The notes under the pieces are model-generated. The model did not search any database and had not been told where the DNA came from. It saw only the letters and a list, made by a program, of their open reading frames with translations. The position numbers and the translations under genes were made by a program. A stretch of 33,109 bases of DNA, taken from contig JASHOQ010000075.1 in assembly GCA_030041045.1 (NCBI GenBank), positions 1 through 33,109 of the forward strand, written 5' to 3'. Source of the DNA: Acidobacteriaceae bacterium. Lineage in GTDB: Bacteria; Acidobacteriota; Terriglobia; Terriglobales; Acidobacteriaceae. Numbering within the stretch: position 1 is the first letter of the stretch; the number at the start of each line of letters is the position of its first letter. Shown here one piece after another: positions 1 through 8,484 of this stretch.

Positions 1-2240
1 CCATAGCCGCCCCGGATGACTGTCTTGGCGTTGCCGAATAAGTTATAAGCAAAGCCCACGCGCGGCGCAAAATCCTTGAAGTTGTTGTGGTACACCGAGT
101 CCGGCAGACCCGGATCGCCGACGAACCACATGCCTTTGGGCGCATCGGGCGCCACCGTGGATTGGAAGTTGGGGTTGGCCAGGTCGAAGCCCACCAGTGT
201 GCCGTTGTCGTCGATGGGCGGCAACCAAGGATCCCAGCGCAAGCCCAGGTTCAGCGTAAACTTCGGATTCAGCTTCCAGTCATCCTGCACAAACAGCGAC
301 GGCCGCAGTTCGCGCAGATACGCCTTGCGCCCGTTGTCCATGTAGTAGTCCTGCTCGTAGCCGACATAAAAATCGGCAATGGCGTTGCCCGTACTGGTAA
401 AGCCGGCCGGTGTTGATTGGCCGGTGGGCACTTGCGTGCGCTTGCCGTTGAAGCCGGGAGAAGTGCTGTCGCCCGGCGTGTACGAGTAGTCGTCCATGTC
501 GATGCGGTCACGCTCCAGATCGCCGCCCATGGTAATGGTGTGCCGGTGCGCAACCTTCACAAAGTTGCTGGTGAAGTCGAAGGTGGTCGAGTCCTGCGTG
601 AGCGCGCCGCCGGAAAACGCCTCAACGTAACCGGAGATTTCGGCGCGCACGCCTGGAAAGGGCACCAGGCTCTCGTTCGGGCTTCCGTAGGGGGCATCCT
701 GCCCCAGATCCTGCAGCGTTTTCAGCCCCGGCGCCTCGGGAATCTGCGTGCGCCCTCCGCGGTAGAAGCTTCCGTAAACCGCGCCCGTCAGCGTGTTTGA
801 AAAGACGTGCGCGTCGCTGATGGTGAGCGATTGGTTGCGGAACTTGTTCAGCGCAAAAAATCCCAGCGGCGCCGTGAACGGCCGTTGAAAGTTGTCCTGG
901 TTATAGAAGTAGCGTCCTGTCAAGTGGTCCTTGTCGCCAATCTCGTAGTCGAGCCGGGTGAGGTATTGCGTGCTGTCGATGTTGTTATTCGTGGTCGAAC
1001 TAAAGGACTCGTAGGTCCCGTCGCTCGAAAGCGTGCCCACTGCTTCCTCACTGGCCAGATATTGCTTGTTCACCGCCGCCGAAAGCGCGTCCATGGGGAT
1101 GGCGTTGGCGCCTGCGTCTGCTGCGGAAACATCGTCGGTGATAGTTCCGCTGCAGGTGTAGCTGCCGGTACCGCTCGCCGTTGCGGTCTGGCCAAAGCCG
1201 CAGCCTGTAGCCGGGTTGAAAAGTGCCACGCCTTTCGCCACGAAAGCCGAAAAGTTTCCGGAGAGTTCCGCCGCCGTGGGGTATTCGACGGTGATCGGCG
1301 TCGGCGCCGAGCGCTGCTGCAAATCTTCCGCCGAGAAAAAGAAGAATGCCTTCTTGCTCTTGAAAATGGGGCCGCCGGCCGTTCCGCCAAACTGGTTGAG
1401 TTTGAAGGGAGGCGCGTACGATTTGTGCCAGAAGTAGTTGCGTGCGTCCAGCACCGTGTTGCGGAAATATTCCCACGCCGATCCGTGCAACTGGTCCGTT
1501 CCCGAGCGCGTGGAGAGCTGCACCAGCGCCCCGGCGCCGGGATGCTCGGCGCTGTAGTTCGAGGCCTGGATGGTGAATTCCTGCAGCGCGTCGGGATTGG
1601 GCATGGTCGGCACGGAGTCGAAAAAGCGATCGTTGTAAATGGTGCCGTCGAGCGTGTAGGTGTTCTCTGTTGCCCTCAGCCCGTTCACGGAAAGGCCGGT
1701 ATTATCCTCCTGCCCGCTCTCCGTGCCCGTCGTCGTCAGCACCGTGCCCGCGGTGAGCGTCGTCAGCTGCAGGGGATTGCGCCCGTTCAAAGGCAGATCG
1801 CGCATCTGCTGCTGGCTCACCGATTGCTCTACCGTCGATGTGCTGGTTTCAATCTGCTGCGTCTCTGAAGTAACGGTGATCTCCTGGGTCTGCGAACCGA
1901 CGGCCAGCGGAATGGCGAGATCGATGGTCTGGCCGGTGAGCAACTCGAGACCGGGGCGCTGCTCGATTGCGAAGCCGGCGGCCGTGATCTTCAATGCGTA
2001 GTTGCCGATGGGCAGGTCAGGGAACACGAAGATGCCGCTTTCGTTCGTTGTTTCTGTGCGGCTGATGCCGGTGTTCGACTCCGTGGCCACCACCGTGGCT
2101 TTGGCAATGGCCGCGCCGCTGGGGTCGGTGATGGTTCCGCGAATCACGCCGGTGGATTGCGCCAACGCACGTGACGCTGCGCTCAGTGTGAGAAGCAATG
2201 CGAAACTGGCGAAGAGTAGTTTGCGAAGTATGCTGTTCAT
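1..2240 (-). CDS. TonB-dependent receptor, Oar-like (3' end beyond window)
   Basis: Outer-membrane receptor predicted to import a large substrate with TonB energy. About 746 codons are visible; the barrel C-terminus lies off the left edge. Residues 1-28 form a signal peptide ending ALA-Q. Residues about 30-110 read as a carboxypeptidase-regulatory-like Ig domain (GTITDPSGA start). Residues about 120-240 look like the plug, with the LPLNGRNPLQL signature typical of Acidobacteria and Myxococcus Oar-type receptors. The rest is aromatic-rich, barrel-like sequence with repeated YFYNQDN and LGLRWDPW type strands. The ATG at 2238-2240 has AGGA 5 nt upstream. It lies 46 bp after the oxidoreductase stop and is probably the last gene of that operon. 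No TonB box is evident. The family is clear; the substrate is only inferred from the sugar-enzyme neighbours. Confidence 0.9.
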   Translation of the reverse strand, partial: MNSILRKLLFASFALLLTLSAASRALAQSTGVIRGTITDPSGAAIAKATVVATESNTGISRTETTNESGIFVFPDLPIGNYALKITAAGFAIEQRPGLELLTGQTIDLAIPLAVGSQTQEITVTSETQQIETSTSTVEQSVSQQQMRDLPLNGRNPLQLTTLTAGTVLTTTGTESGQEDNTGLSVNGLRATENTYTLDGTIYNDRFFDSVPTMPNPDALQEFTIQASNYSAEHPGAGALVQLSTRSGTDQLHGSAWEYFRNTVLDARNYFWHKSYAPPFKLNQFGGTAGGPIFKSKKAFFFFSAEDLQQRSAPTPITVEYPTAAELSGNFSAFVAKGVALFNPATGCGFGQTATASGTGSYTCSGTITDDVSAADAGANAIPMDALSAAVNKQYLASEEAVGTLSSDGTYESFSSTTNNNIDSTQYLTRLDYEIGDKDHLTGRYFYNQDNFQRPFTAPLGFFALNKFRNQSLTISDAHVFSNTLTGAVYGSFYRGGRTQIPEAPGLKTLQDLGQDAPYGSPNESLVPFPGVRAEISGYVEAFSGGALTQDSTTFDFTSNFVKVAHRHTITMGGDLERDRIDMDDYSYTPGDSTSPGFNGKRTQVPTGQSTPAGFTSTGNAIADFYVGYEQDYYMDNGRKAYLRELRPSLFVQDDWKLNPKFTLNLGLRWDPWLPPIDDNGTLVGFDLANPNFQSTVAPDAPKGMWFVGDPGLPDSVYHNNFKDFAPRVGFAYNLFGNAKTVIRGGY

Positions 2241-2286
2241 TTCGTCCTTTCATCCGAAAAGCGCCTGTAAGAACGCTCCTCATCTC

Positions 2287-3495
2287 TCAGCTGTTGTGTT
2301 TGTCTTCATTTCCAGCAAGCTCCGTGCAAATCCGTTGCGACCAGTAGGAATCGAGCGCCATCATCACGGGAACGCTGGCCGCAATGCCGGCTGCCAGCGG
2401 AGCATTCAACTTGTCCCCCTTGACGATGGCGTCAATAAAGTTGCGGGTGTGCGCGGCCTCGAGGCTTTGCGTGGCGGTGACCTGAACCGGCTCGCCGTCG
2501 TTGGGCGTGAGCGTGTAGCCTTCGCGCGTAAGGTCGAGCGTGCCCTCCGTTCCTTCAAAAAAAACCGTGGGTTGAGGATCGCGAACAGAGAGCACGGTCG
2601 ACTCGAAGTTGAGGTTCCAATCCTTGTAGCGGACGATGGCGCTGACGGTATCGGGATTGGTGAGGTCGCCGCGCAGCTCAAAATCGCCGCCCAGCGCAGT
2701 CGCGCTCAGCGGATCGCTGTCGCCCTGCATCCACTGCGCCACGTCCGCCCAATGGGTGAGGATGTCGGCCAGCAGGCCGTTGCCGTAGTCGTGGTAGGAG
2801 CGCCAGGAACTGTAACGCGAAGTCTCGTAGGGAACCTTGGGCGCCGGACCGAGAAACAGATCCCAGCGCAACCCGGGCGGCTGGGAAAGCTCGGGAATGT
2901 CGCGGCGCTGCCAGGGAAAGTTATGCCACACGGCGCGCGCGAACACCACGTGACCCAACTTATGGGCATCGAAGATTTCCTGCTTGGCCTGCATGTAATG
3001 GGCGCCGCTGCGCTGCTGCATGCCGCATTGCAGAATGGCCTTCGATTGCGCCGCGGCCTTAACCAGCGCGTCGCGCTCGTACCAGCGGTGCAGCGTCGGC
3101 TTTTCGAGATAGGTGTGCTTGTTCGCGCCCAGCGTGGCTGTGGCGATTTCGACGTGGAGGTGATCGGGCGTGGAAACCAGCAGCGCATCGACATCCTTGC
3201 TGTCGAGGAGCTTCTGGTATTCGACCGCGACTTCGGCCCCGGCAGTGTGATCTTTGAATCGCTGCTGGAAATCGGCGGTTTGCTTGTCGTAGACGTCGCA
3301 AAGCGCGCGAATCTGGATGCGGGGATCCCCAAGAAAGGCGCCGGTAACAATGCTGCCGCGCCTGCCCAGTCCAATGACGCCCAGGCCGACGCGGTCGTTG
3401 GCGCCGAGGATGGATCCGTAGGCCCGCGCATCCATGGATCGCGTGGCCGAGGCCGCGGCGGCGGCGCCGGAATAAAGAAACTCGCGGCGGTTCAC
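2287..3495 (-). CDS. Tat-signal Gfo/Idh/MocA family oxidoreductase
   Basis: NAD(P)-dependent sugar or polyol dehydrogenase-like protein, 402 aa. The N-terminus NRREFLY followed by an Ala-rich stretch is a twin-arginine export signal. The Rossmann fingerprint GLGVIGLGRRG is at 37-47. STPDHLH (108-114) and EKP (131-133, the catalytic Lys region of the family) follow, then the family D-x3-H pair at D244 and H248 (DILTH). The start is the GTG at 3493-3495. It gives a proper Tat N-terminus, has GGAGG 10 nt upstream, and overlaps the TGA of the upstream isomerase by 4 bp (GTGA), so translation is probably coupled. In this family such exported enzymes often oxidise a glycoside or sugar, sometimes with a partner isomerase. 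The specific sugar is unknown. Confidence 0.9.
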   Translation of the reverse strand: MNRREFLYSGAAAAASATRSMDARAYGSILGANDRVGLGVIGLGRRGSIVTGAFLGDPRIQIRALCDVYDKQTADFQQRFKDHTAGAEVAVEYQKLLDSKDVDALLVSTPDHLHVEIATATLGANKHTYLEKPTLHRWYERDALVKAAAQSKAILQCGMQQRSGAHYMQAKQEIFDAHKLGHVVFARAVWHNFPWQRRDIPELSQPPGLRWDLFLGPAPKVPYETSRYSSWRSYHDYGNGLLADILTHWADVAQWMQGDSDPLSATALGGDFELRGDLTNPDTVSAIVRYKDWNLNFESTVLSVRDPQPTVFFEGTEGTLDLTREGYTLTPNDGEPVQVTATQSLEAAHTRNFIDAIVKGDKLNAPLAAGIAASVPVMMALDSYWSQRICTELAGNEDKHNS

Positions 3496-4403
3496 AGCGT
3501 GAATGCCTCCTCCATGGCTTTGTAAGCCGGCCCAATCACTTTCACGCCGGCCTGCGAGTGGTCCGCGCGTTCCTCTTCGTTCTCCACCCAGCCCTTCCAG
3601 CCGATGCGGATGATGGTTTCGGCAACTTCGCGCAGCGGGAAGGTGCCGGTGCCCAATTCCACGTAATCGCCGTTTTTGAAGTCGCGCAGATGAAAGCCCA
3701 CGATGCGCTTGGAATGCGCGCGGATGAATGCGGGCACGTTGGCGCCGCCGTGGTACGCATGGCCGCAATCGAGCACAAAGTGCACCAGTTCAGGATTGGT
3801 CTGCGTATAGAGAGCGTCGATTTCCCCGAACGGCGACCGGAACTCCCACCAGTGGTTGTGATACGCGGCGCTCAAGCCCGCGCTGTGCGCGTAGATGCCG
3901 GCGGCATCGAGCGCTTCGATCTTGCGCTTCAGTTGCTCGCGGTCTTCGCAAGGGGCGCCGCTCAGGATCAGATGCCTGGCGCCCAGAGCCGCTCCGCCGT
4001 GCGCCACCGGCTCGTAGACGGAAGGTGCGGCGATCCTGGTGGTCTGGTCGTATCCCGGATCGGGGAAAAAGATGTGGACGCCGAAAAATGCGAGGCCCGT
4101 CTGCTCGATGCCCTTGCGCGCCTGCGCAGGCTGGGCGAATTGCGGGCTCAGGTTGCGGAAGCTCGACTCGAAGCCCTGGTAGCCGATCTGCTTGATCTGG
4201 CCGAGAGCGTCGAGGAAAGTCTGAAAGCGATTGGGATCGATGGGGAAAGCGTTCAACTGTACGCCGAAGTGAATTCCGGCCGGGACCTCCGCGCGCACAC
4301 ACGGAGACGCCAGCCCGGAAAGAAGGCTGCCCGCGGCCAGGGCGCCCAGGGCCTGTAAAGTCCGTCTCCGGGAAATGACATCTGGAGTTGACTGAAAGAC
4401 CAT
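3492..4403 (-). CDS. Tat-signal sugar phosphate isomerase/epimerase (TIM barrel)
   Basis: Xylose-isomerase-like TIM-barrel protein of the AP endonuclease 2 superfamily, 303 aa. The N-terminus carries SRRRTLQ and a hydrophobic stretch ending CVRA, a twin-arginine signal. Residues matching family metal and substrate ligands are visible: YHNHWWEF, VLDCGHAYHGG and FHLRDFKNGD, followed by ELGTG. I chose the ATG at 4401-4403 because it begins the Tat signal and has a purine-rich AGGAAAGGGG upstream; an in-frame extension to 4508 adds only unlikely basic sequence. It is the first gene of a minus-strand operon with the oxidoreductase (4 bp overlap) and the TonB receptor. Its probable promoter lies about 430 bp upstream. 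A role in epimerising or cleaving an oxidised sugar is inferred. Confidence 0.87.
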   Translation of the reverse strand: MVFQSTPDVISRRRTLQALGALAAGSLLSGLASPCVRAEVPAGIHFGVQLNAFPIDPNRFQTFLDALGQIKQIGYQGFESSFRNLSPQFAQPAQARKGIEQTGLAFFGVHIFFPDPGYDQTTRIAAPSVYEPVAHGGAALGARHLILSGAPCEDREQLKRKIEALDAAGIYAHSAGLSAAYHNHWWEFRSPFGEIDALYTQTNPELVHFVLDCGHAYHGGANVPAFIRAHSKRIVGFHLRDFKNGDYVELGTGTFPLREVAETIIRIGWKGWVENEEERADHSQAGVKVIGPAYKAMEEAFTL

Positions 4404-4492
4404 GACCCCTTTCCTGTGATGGAGCAAGCGCCGCTTACGTTGACCGATGGGGATAGGACCGCAGGCGCGGAGGAGTGGGCGCAAAACAGAGA

Positions 4493-4519
4493 ACCCACCG
4501 CGCCGCAAGGCGGGTGGGT
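4493..4519 (-). terminator. Hairpin in leader of the isomerase operon, possible attenuator
   Basis: The arms ACCCACC and GGTGGGT, plus inner arms CGCC and GGCG, form an 11 bp stem with one bulged base and a 4-nt loop. On the minus strand it is followed by TCTCTGTTTT, a weak U-rich tail. It lies between the predicted promoter and the isomerase start, so it could terminate or attenuate transcription. On the plus strand there is no T-tract. The structure is seen; the function is inferred. Confidence 0.4.
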
Positions 4520-4836
4520 CGCCGGGACTCAGAAGAAGATTCTGCTGTCAGCCCAGAGGACACGCCCGCTTCGCGCAGCACGCGGCGCAACAGCGGGACG
4601 GAGCGAATTGAAACACAGCGCTCATGGGCAGAATGTACCGGGTCCGGAACGGTCCGCGCAGGATTTGAGCAGAACCGCTTGCCGGATATCGAGACTCTAG
4701 TGCCTCGCTTCAACAATGTCAAGCGGCAGCTTGCGCCGGAAGGAACTGCGCGCGAGGGAACGAATTGGCAGTCCACGTTCCGAATCATGGTTTGCACTCG
4801 CGTACTGGGGAAGAAGCAGTTTCAAATCCGGCGTGA

Positions 4837-4866
4837 ATTATAGGCACGCAAAAATAAGGCTGTCAA
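4837..4866 (-). promoter_or_regulatory. Sigma70 promoter for isomerase/oxidoreductase/receptor operon
   Basis: On the minus strand TTGACA (4866-4861) is followed after 18 bp by TATAAT (4842-4837), both exact consensus hexamers. Transcription would start near 4830, giving a leader of about 427 nt before the ATG at 4403. Confidence 0.65.
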
Positions 4867-5031
4867 TCAATTTCAATCGATTCCAGGGCTGTTCGCGGCG
4901 GCGAAAAAAGGACCGGATGATGAGCAGTCAATCGCCGGCTGCCGGCGGCGCAACCTTGGCGCCGCGAAAGTGTCGTGCGGCCCGCGCCTCTCCATCGGGC
5001 GCGGCGCACCACGGCTATCATTCATAATCGA

Positions 5032-5061
5032 TTGACGCCGCTTCGGCGCCTTGGATATATT
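5032..5061 (+). promoter_or_regulatory. Sigma70-like promoter for aldolase/MFS/isomerase operon
   Basis: TTGACG (5032-5037), an 18 bp spacer and TATATT (5056-5061) form a near-consensus promoter. The start would be near 5068, about 113 nt before the aldolase ATG. Confidence 0.6.
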
Positions 5062-5075
5062 TCCACTCGGTGGAA
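5061..5075. promoter_or_regulatory. Palindromic operator candidate at the aldolase operon start site
   Basis: TTCCAC-TCG-GTGGAA is a perfect inverted repeat of 6 bp arms. It begins at the last base of the -10 box and spans the predicted transcription start, where a repressor would block transcription. No regulator gene lies in the window. Confidence 0.45.
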
Positions 5076-5180
5076 CACGCTCAGCCGCCGCCGGTCGCAG
5101 CGCCGGCGGTCCGCGCCAACCCGGCAATACCAGTCGCGTCGCGCCCACTCGCAGGCAGTGGCGCGGGAGATGCAAGTCCG

Positions 5181-6176
5181 ATGAATCTGACGCCTGGAAA
5201 GACCGCGGGCCTGAATGCCGTAGCCGACGGCCGCGGAGTGATTGCCGCCGTGGCCATGGATCAGCGCGGATTGCTGAAGGACATGCTGGCCAGGGCGCTG
5301 GGCGTCGGCGAGCCGCCGCTGGAGATGATGTCGGAGTTCAAGCGGTTGGTGGCCGGCGCGCTGACCAGAGAGTCGTCGTCCATCCTGCTCGACATCGAGT
5401 ACGGGCTGGAGGCCACGAAAAACATCAACGGGAAGGGCCTGATGCTGGCCTACGAACACGCGGGCTACAGCCCCGACAAGCCCGAGAGGCTGCCGTCGCT
5501 CTTCGAAGGCTGGTCTGCCCTGCGCATCAAAGAAGCGGGCGCGAGCGCCGTGAAAATTCTCGTCTACTACACGCCTTTTGAAAAGGAGTGGGTGAACGAT
5601 CGCAAAAAAGCGTGGGTGGAGCGGGTCGGGGCCGAATGCAAGGCCGTCGACATTCCCCTTTTTCTCGAATTCCTGGGCTATGACGTGCATGGCAACGGCG
5701 AGGCCAGTTTGGAGTACGCCCGCCGGAAACCCGAGATCGTGCTCAAATCGATGGAGGAGTTCAGCCGTGAGAGGTATGGCGCGGACGTGCTCAAAGTGGA
5801 GATCCCCATTCAGATGGCCGGCGTGGAGGGTACGCGAGCCTTCAAGGGAACGAGTCTGCACACGCGCGCTGAGGCTGCAGAAATTGTTCGCGCGGCCGCG
5901 GCGCTCAGCAAAAAGCCCATCGTGTATCTGTCCGCGGGCGTAAGCAGCGACGTTTTTGTGGAGACGCTGGAATTCGCCGCCGAGTGCGGCGTAGAATTTC
6001 ACGGCGTGCTGGCGGGCCGGGCCACCTGGCAGGGCGGCGTTCCGGTGTACGCTCGCCAGGGCGCGGCCGCGCTGGAAGACTGGTTGAACACCGTCGGCCT
6101 CAAAAATGTGAAAGACATCAATCGTGTTCTGAAATATGCGCGTCCATGGTACGAGGCGCTCAGCATGCGAACGTAG
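5181..6176 (+). CDS. lacD: Tagatose-1,6-bisphosphate aldolase, LacD family (class I)
   Basis: Cleaves tagatose 1,6-bisphosphate (and often related ketohexose bisphosphates) to dihydroxyacetone phosphate and glyceraldehyde 3-phosphate, in the cytoplasm; 331 aa, close to the roughly 325 aa of LacD. Counting from the ATG at 5181 gives D27 (AMDQRG), K125 (VKILVYY), E163 (FLEFLGYD) and K205 (LKVEIPIQM). As I recall, these are the same numbers as the catalytic Asp27, Lys125, Glu163 and Schiff-base Lys205 of streptococcal LacD, which supports both the family and the start. GGGAGA lies 11 nt upstream. The frame is open further upstream to 5070, but that stretch is Pro/Ala-rich and not LacD-like. It is first in an operon with the MFS transporter and isomerase. 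No lacA/B/C genes are nearby, so the physiological substrate may not be tagatose. Confidence 0.88.
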   Translation: MNLTPGKTAGLNAVADGRGVIAAVAMDQRGLLKDMLARALGVGEPPLEMMSEFKRLVAGALTRESSSILLDIEYGLEATKNINGKGLMLAYEHAGYSPDKPERLPSLFEGWSALRIKEAGASAVKILVYYTPFEKEWVNDRKKAWVERVGAECKAVDIPLFLEFLGYDVHGNGEASLEYARRKPEIVLKSMEEFSRERYGADVLKVEIPIQMAGVEGTRAFKGTSLHTRAEAAEIVRAAAALSKKPIVYLSAGVSSDVFVETLEFAAECGVEFHGVLAGRATWQGGVPVYARQGAAALEDWLNTVGLKNVKDINRVLKYARPWYEALSMRT

Positions 6177-6251
6177 CTTCGGTTGATCGAATTCCTGACA
6201 CCTGCACCGGCGGAAGAGCCACGCCGTCAAACCACCGATCCGGCAAGAACG

Positions 6252-7556
6252 ATGATCCCCAGAGCTGGAGGACCGTTGCTGCAAGCAGGCGAAACACGCC
6301 GGACGGTGAACCGGAGCACAACCGAGGCGCAGCCGCGTCGTCGGCCCTGGCTGATCCTGAGCCTGCTCTTCGTCCTCACCGTGATCTTGTTCGTGGCGCG
6401 CCAGGCGCTCTCGGTCATGGCGCCCGTGCTGCGGACGGTCTTTCATCTCTCCAACGAGCAGTATGGGCGGATTGTCTCCGCACTGGGCTTCGGCATGATG
6501 ACCGGCGAGTTTCCCGTGGGCATGCTGATGGATTGGCTAGGCTCGCGGCTGGGACTTTCGGTGGCCGTCTGCTGGTGGGCGTCGGCCACGGGATCACTGG
6601 CGCTCGCCGGGTCGGGGCTGCAGCTTGGGTTTTCGCAGTTCTGGAAAGGAACGGGCGAGTGCGGTGCATATTCCGGGGGCATGAAGACGGTCACGCGGAT
6701 CTTCGAGAAAAAGGACCGCACGCTGGCCATCGGCATTTTCAACGGTGGCAGCGTCATCGGCGCCACCCTGGCGCCTCCGGTGATTGTCTACCTGCTCGAG
6801 CATTACAGTTTCCGTGTCGCCTTTCTGGTGCCCGCGCTGTCCGGCTTCTTGTGGGTCCCCCTGTGGTGGTTTTTCTACCGGCGCGAGCCCGGGACGAGGA
6901 ACGAAGCGGAGCAGCCGCGCGTTTCCACAAGGCTGATGTTCGGCAAGTCTTCCTCCTGGGCAGTGATGCTCTGCCGCTTTTTCATTGGGCCCGTCATGCA
7001 GTTCTACTGGTATTGGACGCCCAGCTATCTCTACAACTCGCTGCACATGTCCATGGCGGAGATTGGATTCCTGGCGTGGATTCCGTTTCTAATGGGAGAT
7101 GTGGGCGGGGTGCTGGGCGGATGGTTTGCCGGCGTTCTGCTGCGCAGAGGCATTTCCGTGCGCAATACGCGGCGGCTTTCGATGTACGGCAGCGCGCTGC
7201 TTTGCGCTGTGAGCCTTGCCGTGCCTTACATGCGCGGCGTGGGCGCGGCGCTGACCATGATTTCCATTGCCATCGCGGCCGATAATTTTCTTTCCGCCCA
7301 CATGTTTGCCGCCATTACCGATCTCTTCCCCGACCAGCAGGTGGGGCGCGCCACCGGGCTCACGGGCATTGCCGGCGGCCTCAGCGGAATGCTTTTTCCG
7401 CTCTTGACGGGGCTGCTCGTGGACCGCATTTCCTACACGCCGGTCTTTCTGCTGGTCGCCATCATGCCCATGCTCGGAACCATGGCACTGTTTGCGGCGG
7501 GAAAGGATTATCGCCTCGAGCAGCGGCTTGCGCTCCCGGCCGCACAACTTCCGTGA
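6252..7556 (+). CDS. MFS transporter, anion:cation symporter (ACS) type
   Basis: Inner-membrane secondary transporter, about 434 aa with about 12 predicted helices; the first is ILSLLFVLTVILFVARQALSV without its flanks. The motif EFPVGMLMDWLGSRLG (loop 2-3) fits MFS motif A, and WKGTGECGAYSGGMK resembles the helix 4 signature of hexuronate/phthalate ACS carriers. Start choice is uncertain: a TTG at 6183 and a GTG at 6306 are in frame. The ATG at 6252 is preferred but its ribosome-binding site (GGCAAG) is weak. It lies between the aldolase (75 bp gap) and the isomerase (64 bp gap) in one operon. It probably imports the sugar or sugar acid the locus processes; the substrate is unproven. Confidence 0.87.
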   Translation: MIPRAGGPLLQAGETRRTVNRSTTEAQPRRRPWLILSLLFVLTVILFVARQALSVMAPVLRTVFHLSNEQYGRIVSALGFGMMTGEFPVGMLMDWLGSRLGLSVAVCWWASATGSLALAGSGLQLGFSQFWKGTGECGAYSGGMKTVTRIFEKKDRTLAIGIFNGGSVIGATLAPPVIVYLLEHYSFRVAFLVPALSGFLWVPLWWFFYRREPGTRNEAEQPRVSTRLMFGKSSSWAVMLCRFFIGPVMQFYWYWTPSYLYNSLHMSMAEIGFLAWIPFLMGDVGGVLGGWFAGVLLRRGISVRNTRRLSMYGSALLCAVSLAVPYMRGVGAALTMISIAIAADNFLSAHMFAAITDLFPDQQVGRATGLTGIAGGLSGMLFPLLTGLLVDRISYTPVFLLVAIMPMLGTMALFAAGKDYRLEQRLALPAAQLP

Positions 7557-7620
7557 AGCGGGGCGCGGCGAAACGCGATTCCATCGCTGCGCCCGTAAAG
7601 AACCAGAGGAGGAAAAGAAG

Positions 7621-8481
7621 ATGATTTCACGCAGGCAGTTTATGAGCAATGCTGCGGCGGGCGTGGCGGCAGCGGCACTGATTCCGGCCTCATCTGCTGA
7701 AGCTGCGGAACGGCCCGTAGGCGTTCAGCTTTACACGGTTCGCAGCCTGGTGCAGAACGACTTGCCGGGAACCCTGGCGGCGATTCGCAAGATCGGCTAC
7801 CAGTACGTGGAGACGTTCGTGGCGGAATACAAAATGAACGCCAAAGACCTGCGCGCCGCCATCCTGGATGCCGGCCTGACCGTGCCCAGCGCGCATTTTG
7901 GCTACGACAAATTCGAGTCCAGCTTCGATTACGCAAAGGAGCTGGGCGCGGAGTGCATGGTCTGCTCCATAATTCCCAAGACCATCGCCAACTCGGCCGA
8001 CGGCTATAAGCGCGGAGCCGAGCAATACAACCAGTGGGGCGAGCAGGCAAAGAAAATGGGGATGCGCTTCGGCTTCCACAACCACAACGTGGAGTTCCAG
8101 CCCTACGGAGACGTAACCGGTTTCGATGTGCTGATGCGCTATACCGACCCCGCGTTGGTGCAATGGCAAATGGACTGCTATTGGGTAGCCCAGGCCGGCC
8201 AAGACCCGGTTGCCATGCTGCGTCGCTACGGCCACAGGATGCAGTCGTTGCACTTGAAAGACCGCAAGCCTGACGCGACCGTCTCGTTCGATACGGGACC
8301 GGCCTCGGCCTACTTCACTGAGGTCGGCGAGGGAACGCTGGACTGGGTGTCCATTTTCAGCCTCGCGGCAAGTGACCATATTACTCACATGTATGTGGAG
8401 CAGGATCAAACCGAGCGGCCGCCGCTGGAAAGCCTCCAAATCAGCTACACCAACATCGTCAAACTGCTCCAACAGGCGTAG
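7621..8481 (+). CDS. Tat-signal sugar phosphate isomerase/epimerase
   Basis: Second TIM-barrel isomerase/epimerase of the locus, 286 aa, diverged from the one at 3492-4403. The N-terminus ISRRQFMSNAAAG with an Ala-rich stretch ending AEA is a twin-arginine signal, so it probably acts outside the cytoplasm. Likely metal and substrate ligands are visible in FHNHNVEFQ, MDCYW, LHLKDRKP and EVGEGTLDW. The ATG at 7621 has a very strong AGAGGAGG upstream. It is last in the plus-strand operon. Its stop is only 3 bp from the stop of the convergent RDD gene, leaving no room for a separate terminator. The reaction is not predictable beyond sugar isomerisation or epimerisation. Confidence 0.88.
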   Translation: MISRRQFMSNAAAGVAAAALIPASSAEAAERPVGVQLYTVRSLVQNDLPGTLAAIRKIGYQYVETFVAEYKMNAKDLRAAILDAGLTVPSAHFGYDKFESSFDYAKELGAECMVCSIIPKTIANSADGYKRGAEQYNQWGEQAKKMGMRFGFHNHNVEFQPYGDVTGFDVLMRYTDPALVQWQMDCYWVAQAGQDPVAMLRRYGHRMQSLHLKDRKPDATVSFDTGPASAYFTEVGEGTLDWVSIFSLAASDHITHMYVEQDQTERPPLESLQISYTNIVKLLQQA

Positions 8482-8484
8482 CCC

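Larger units (their letters stand above)
4404..5180. other. Intergenic regulatory region between divergent sugar operons
   Basis: No credible gene is visible in these 777 bp; the short open frames lack family resemblance and good ribosome-binding sites. The region holds two outward-facing sigma70-like promoters, a palindrome at the plus-strand start site, and a stable hairpin inside the long minus-strand leader. These are listed separately. Confidence 0.7.

Noticed and set aside
2002..3525. 507-codon open frame on the plus strand
   Set aside because: Antisense to the oxidoreductase, whose protein has clear family motifs; the plus-strand translation is low-complexity and has no domain resemblance. 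Typical high-GC shadow.
4435..4797. 120-codon minus-strand frame in the leader of the isomerase operon
   Set aside because: Arg/Ser/Pro-rich, no domain, no convincing ribosome-binding site, and it spans the hairpin; more likely untranslated leader.
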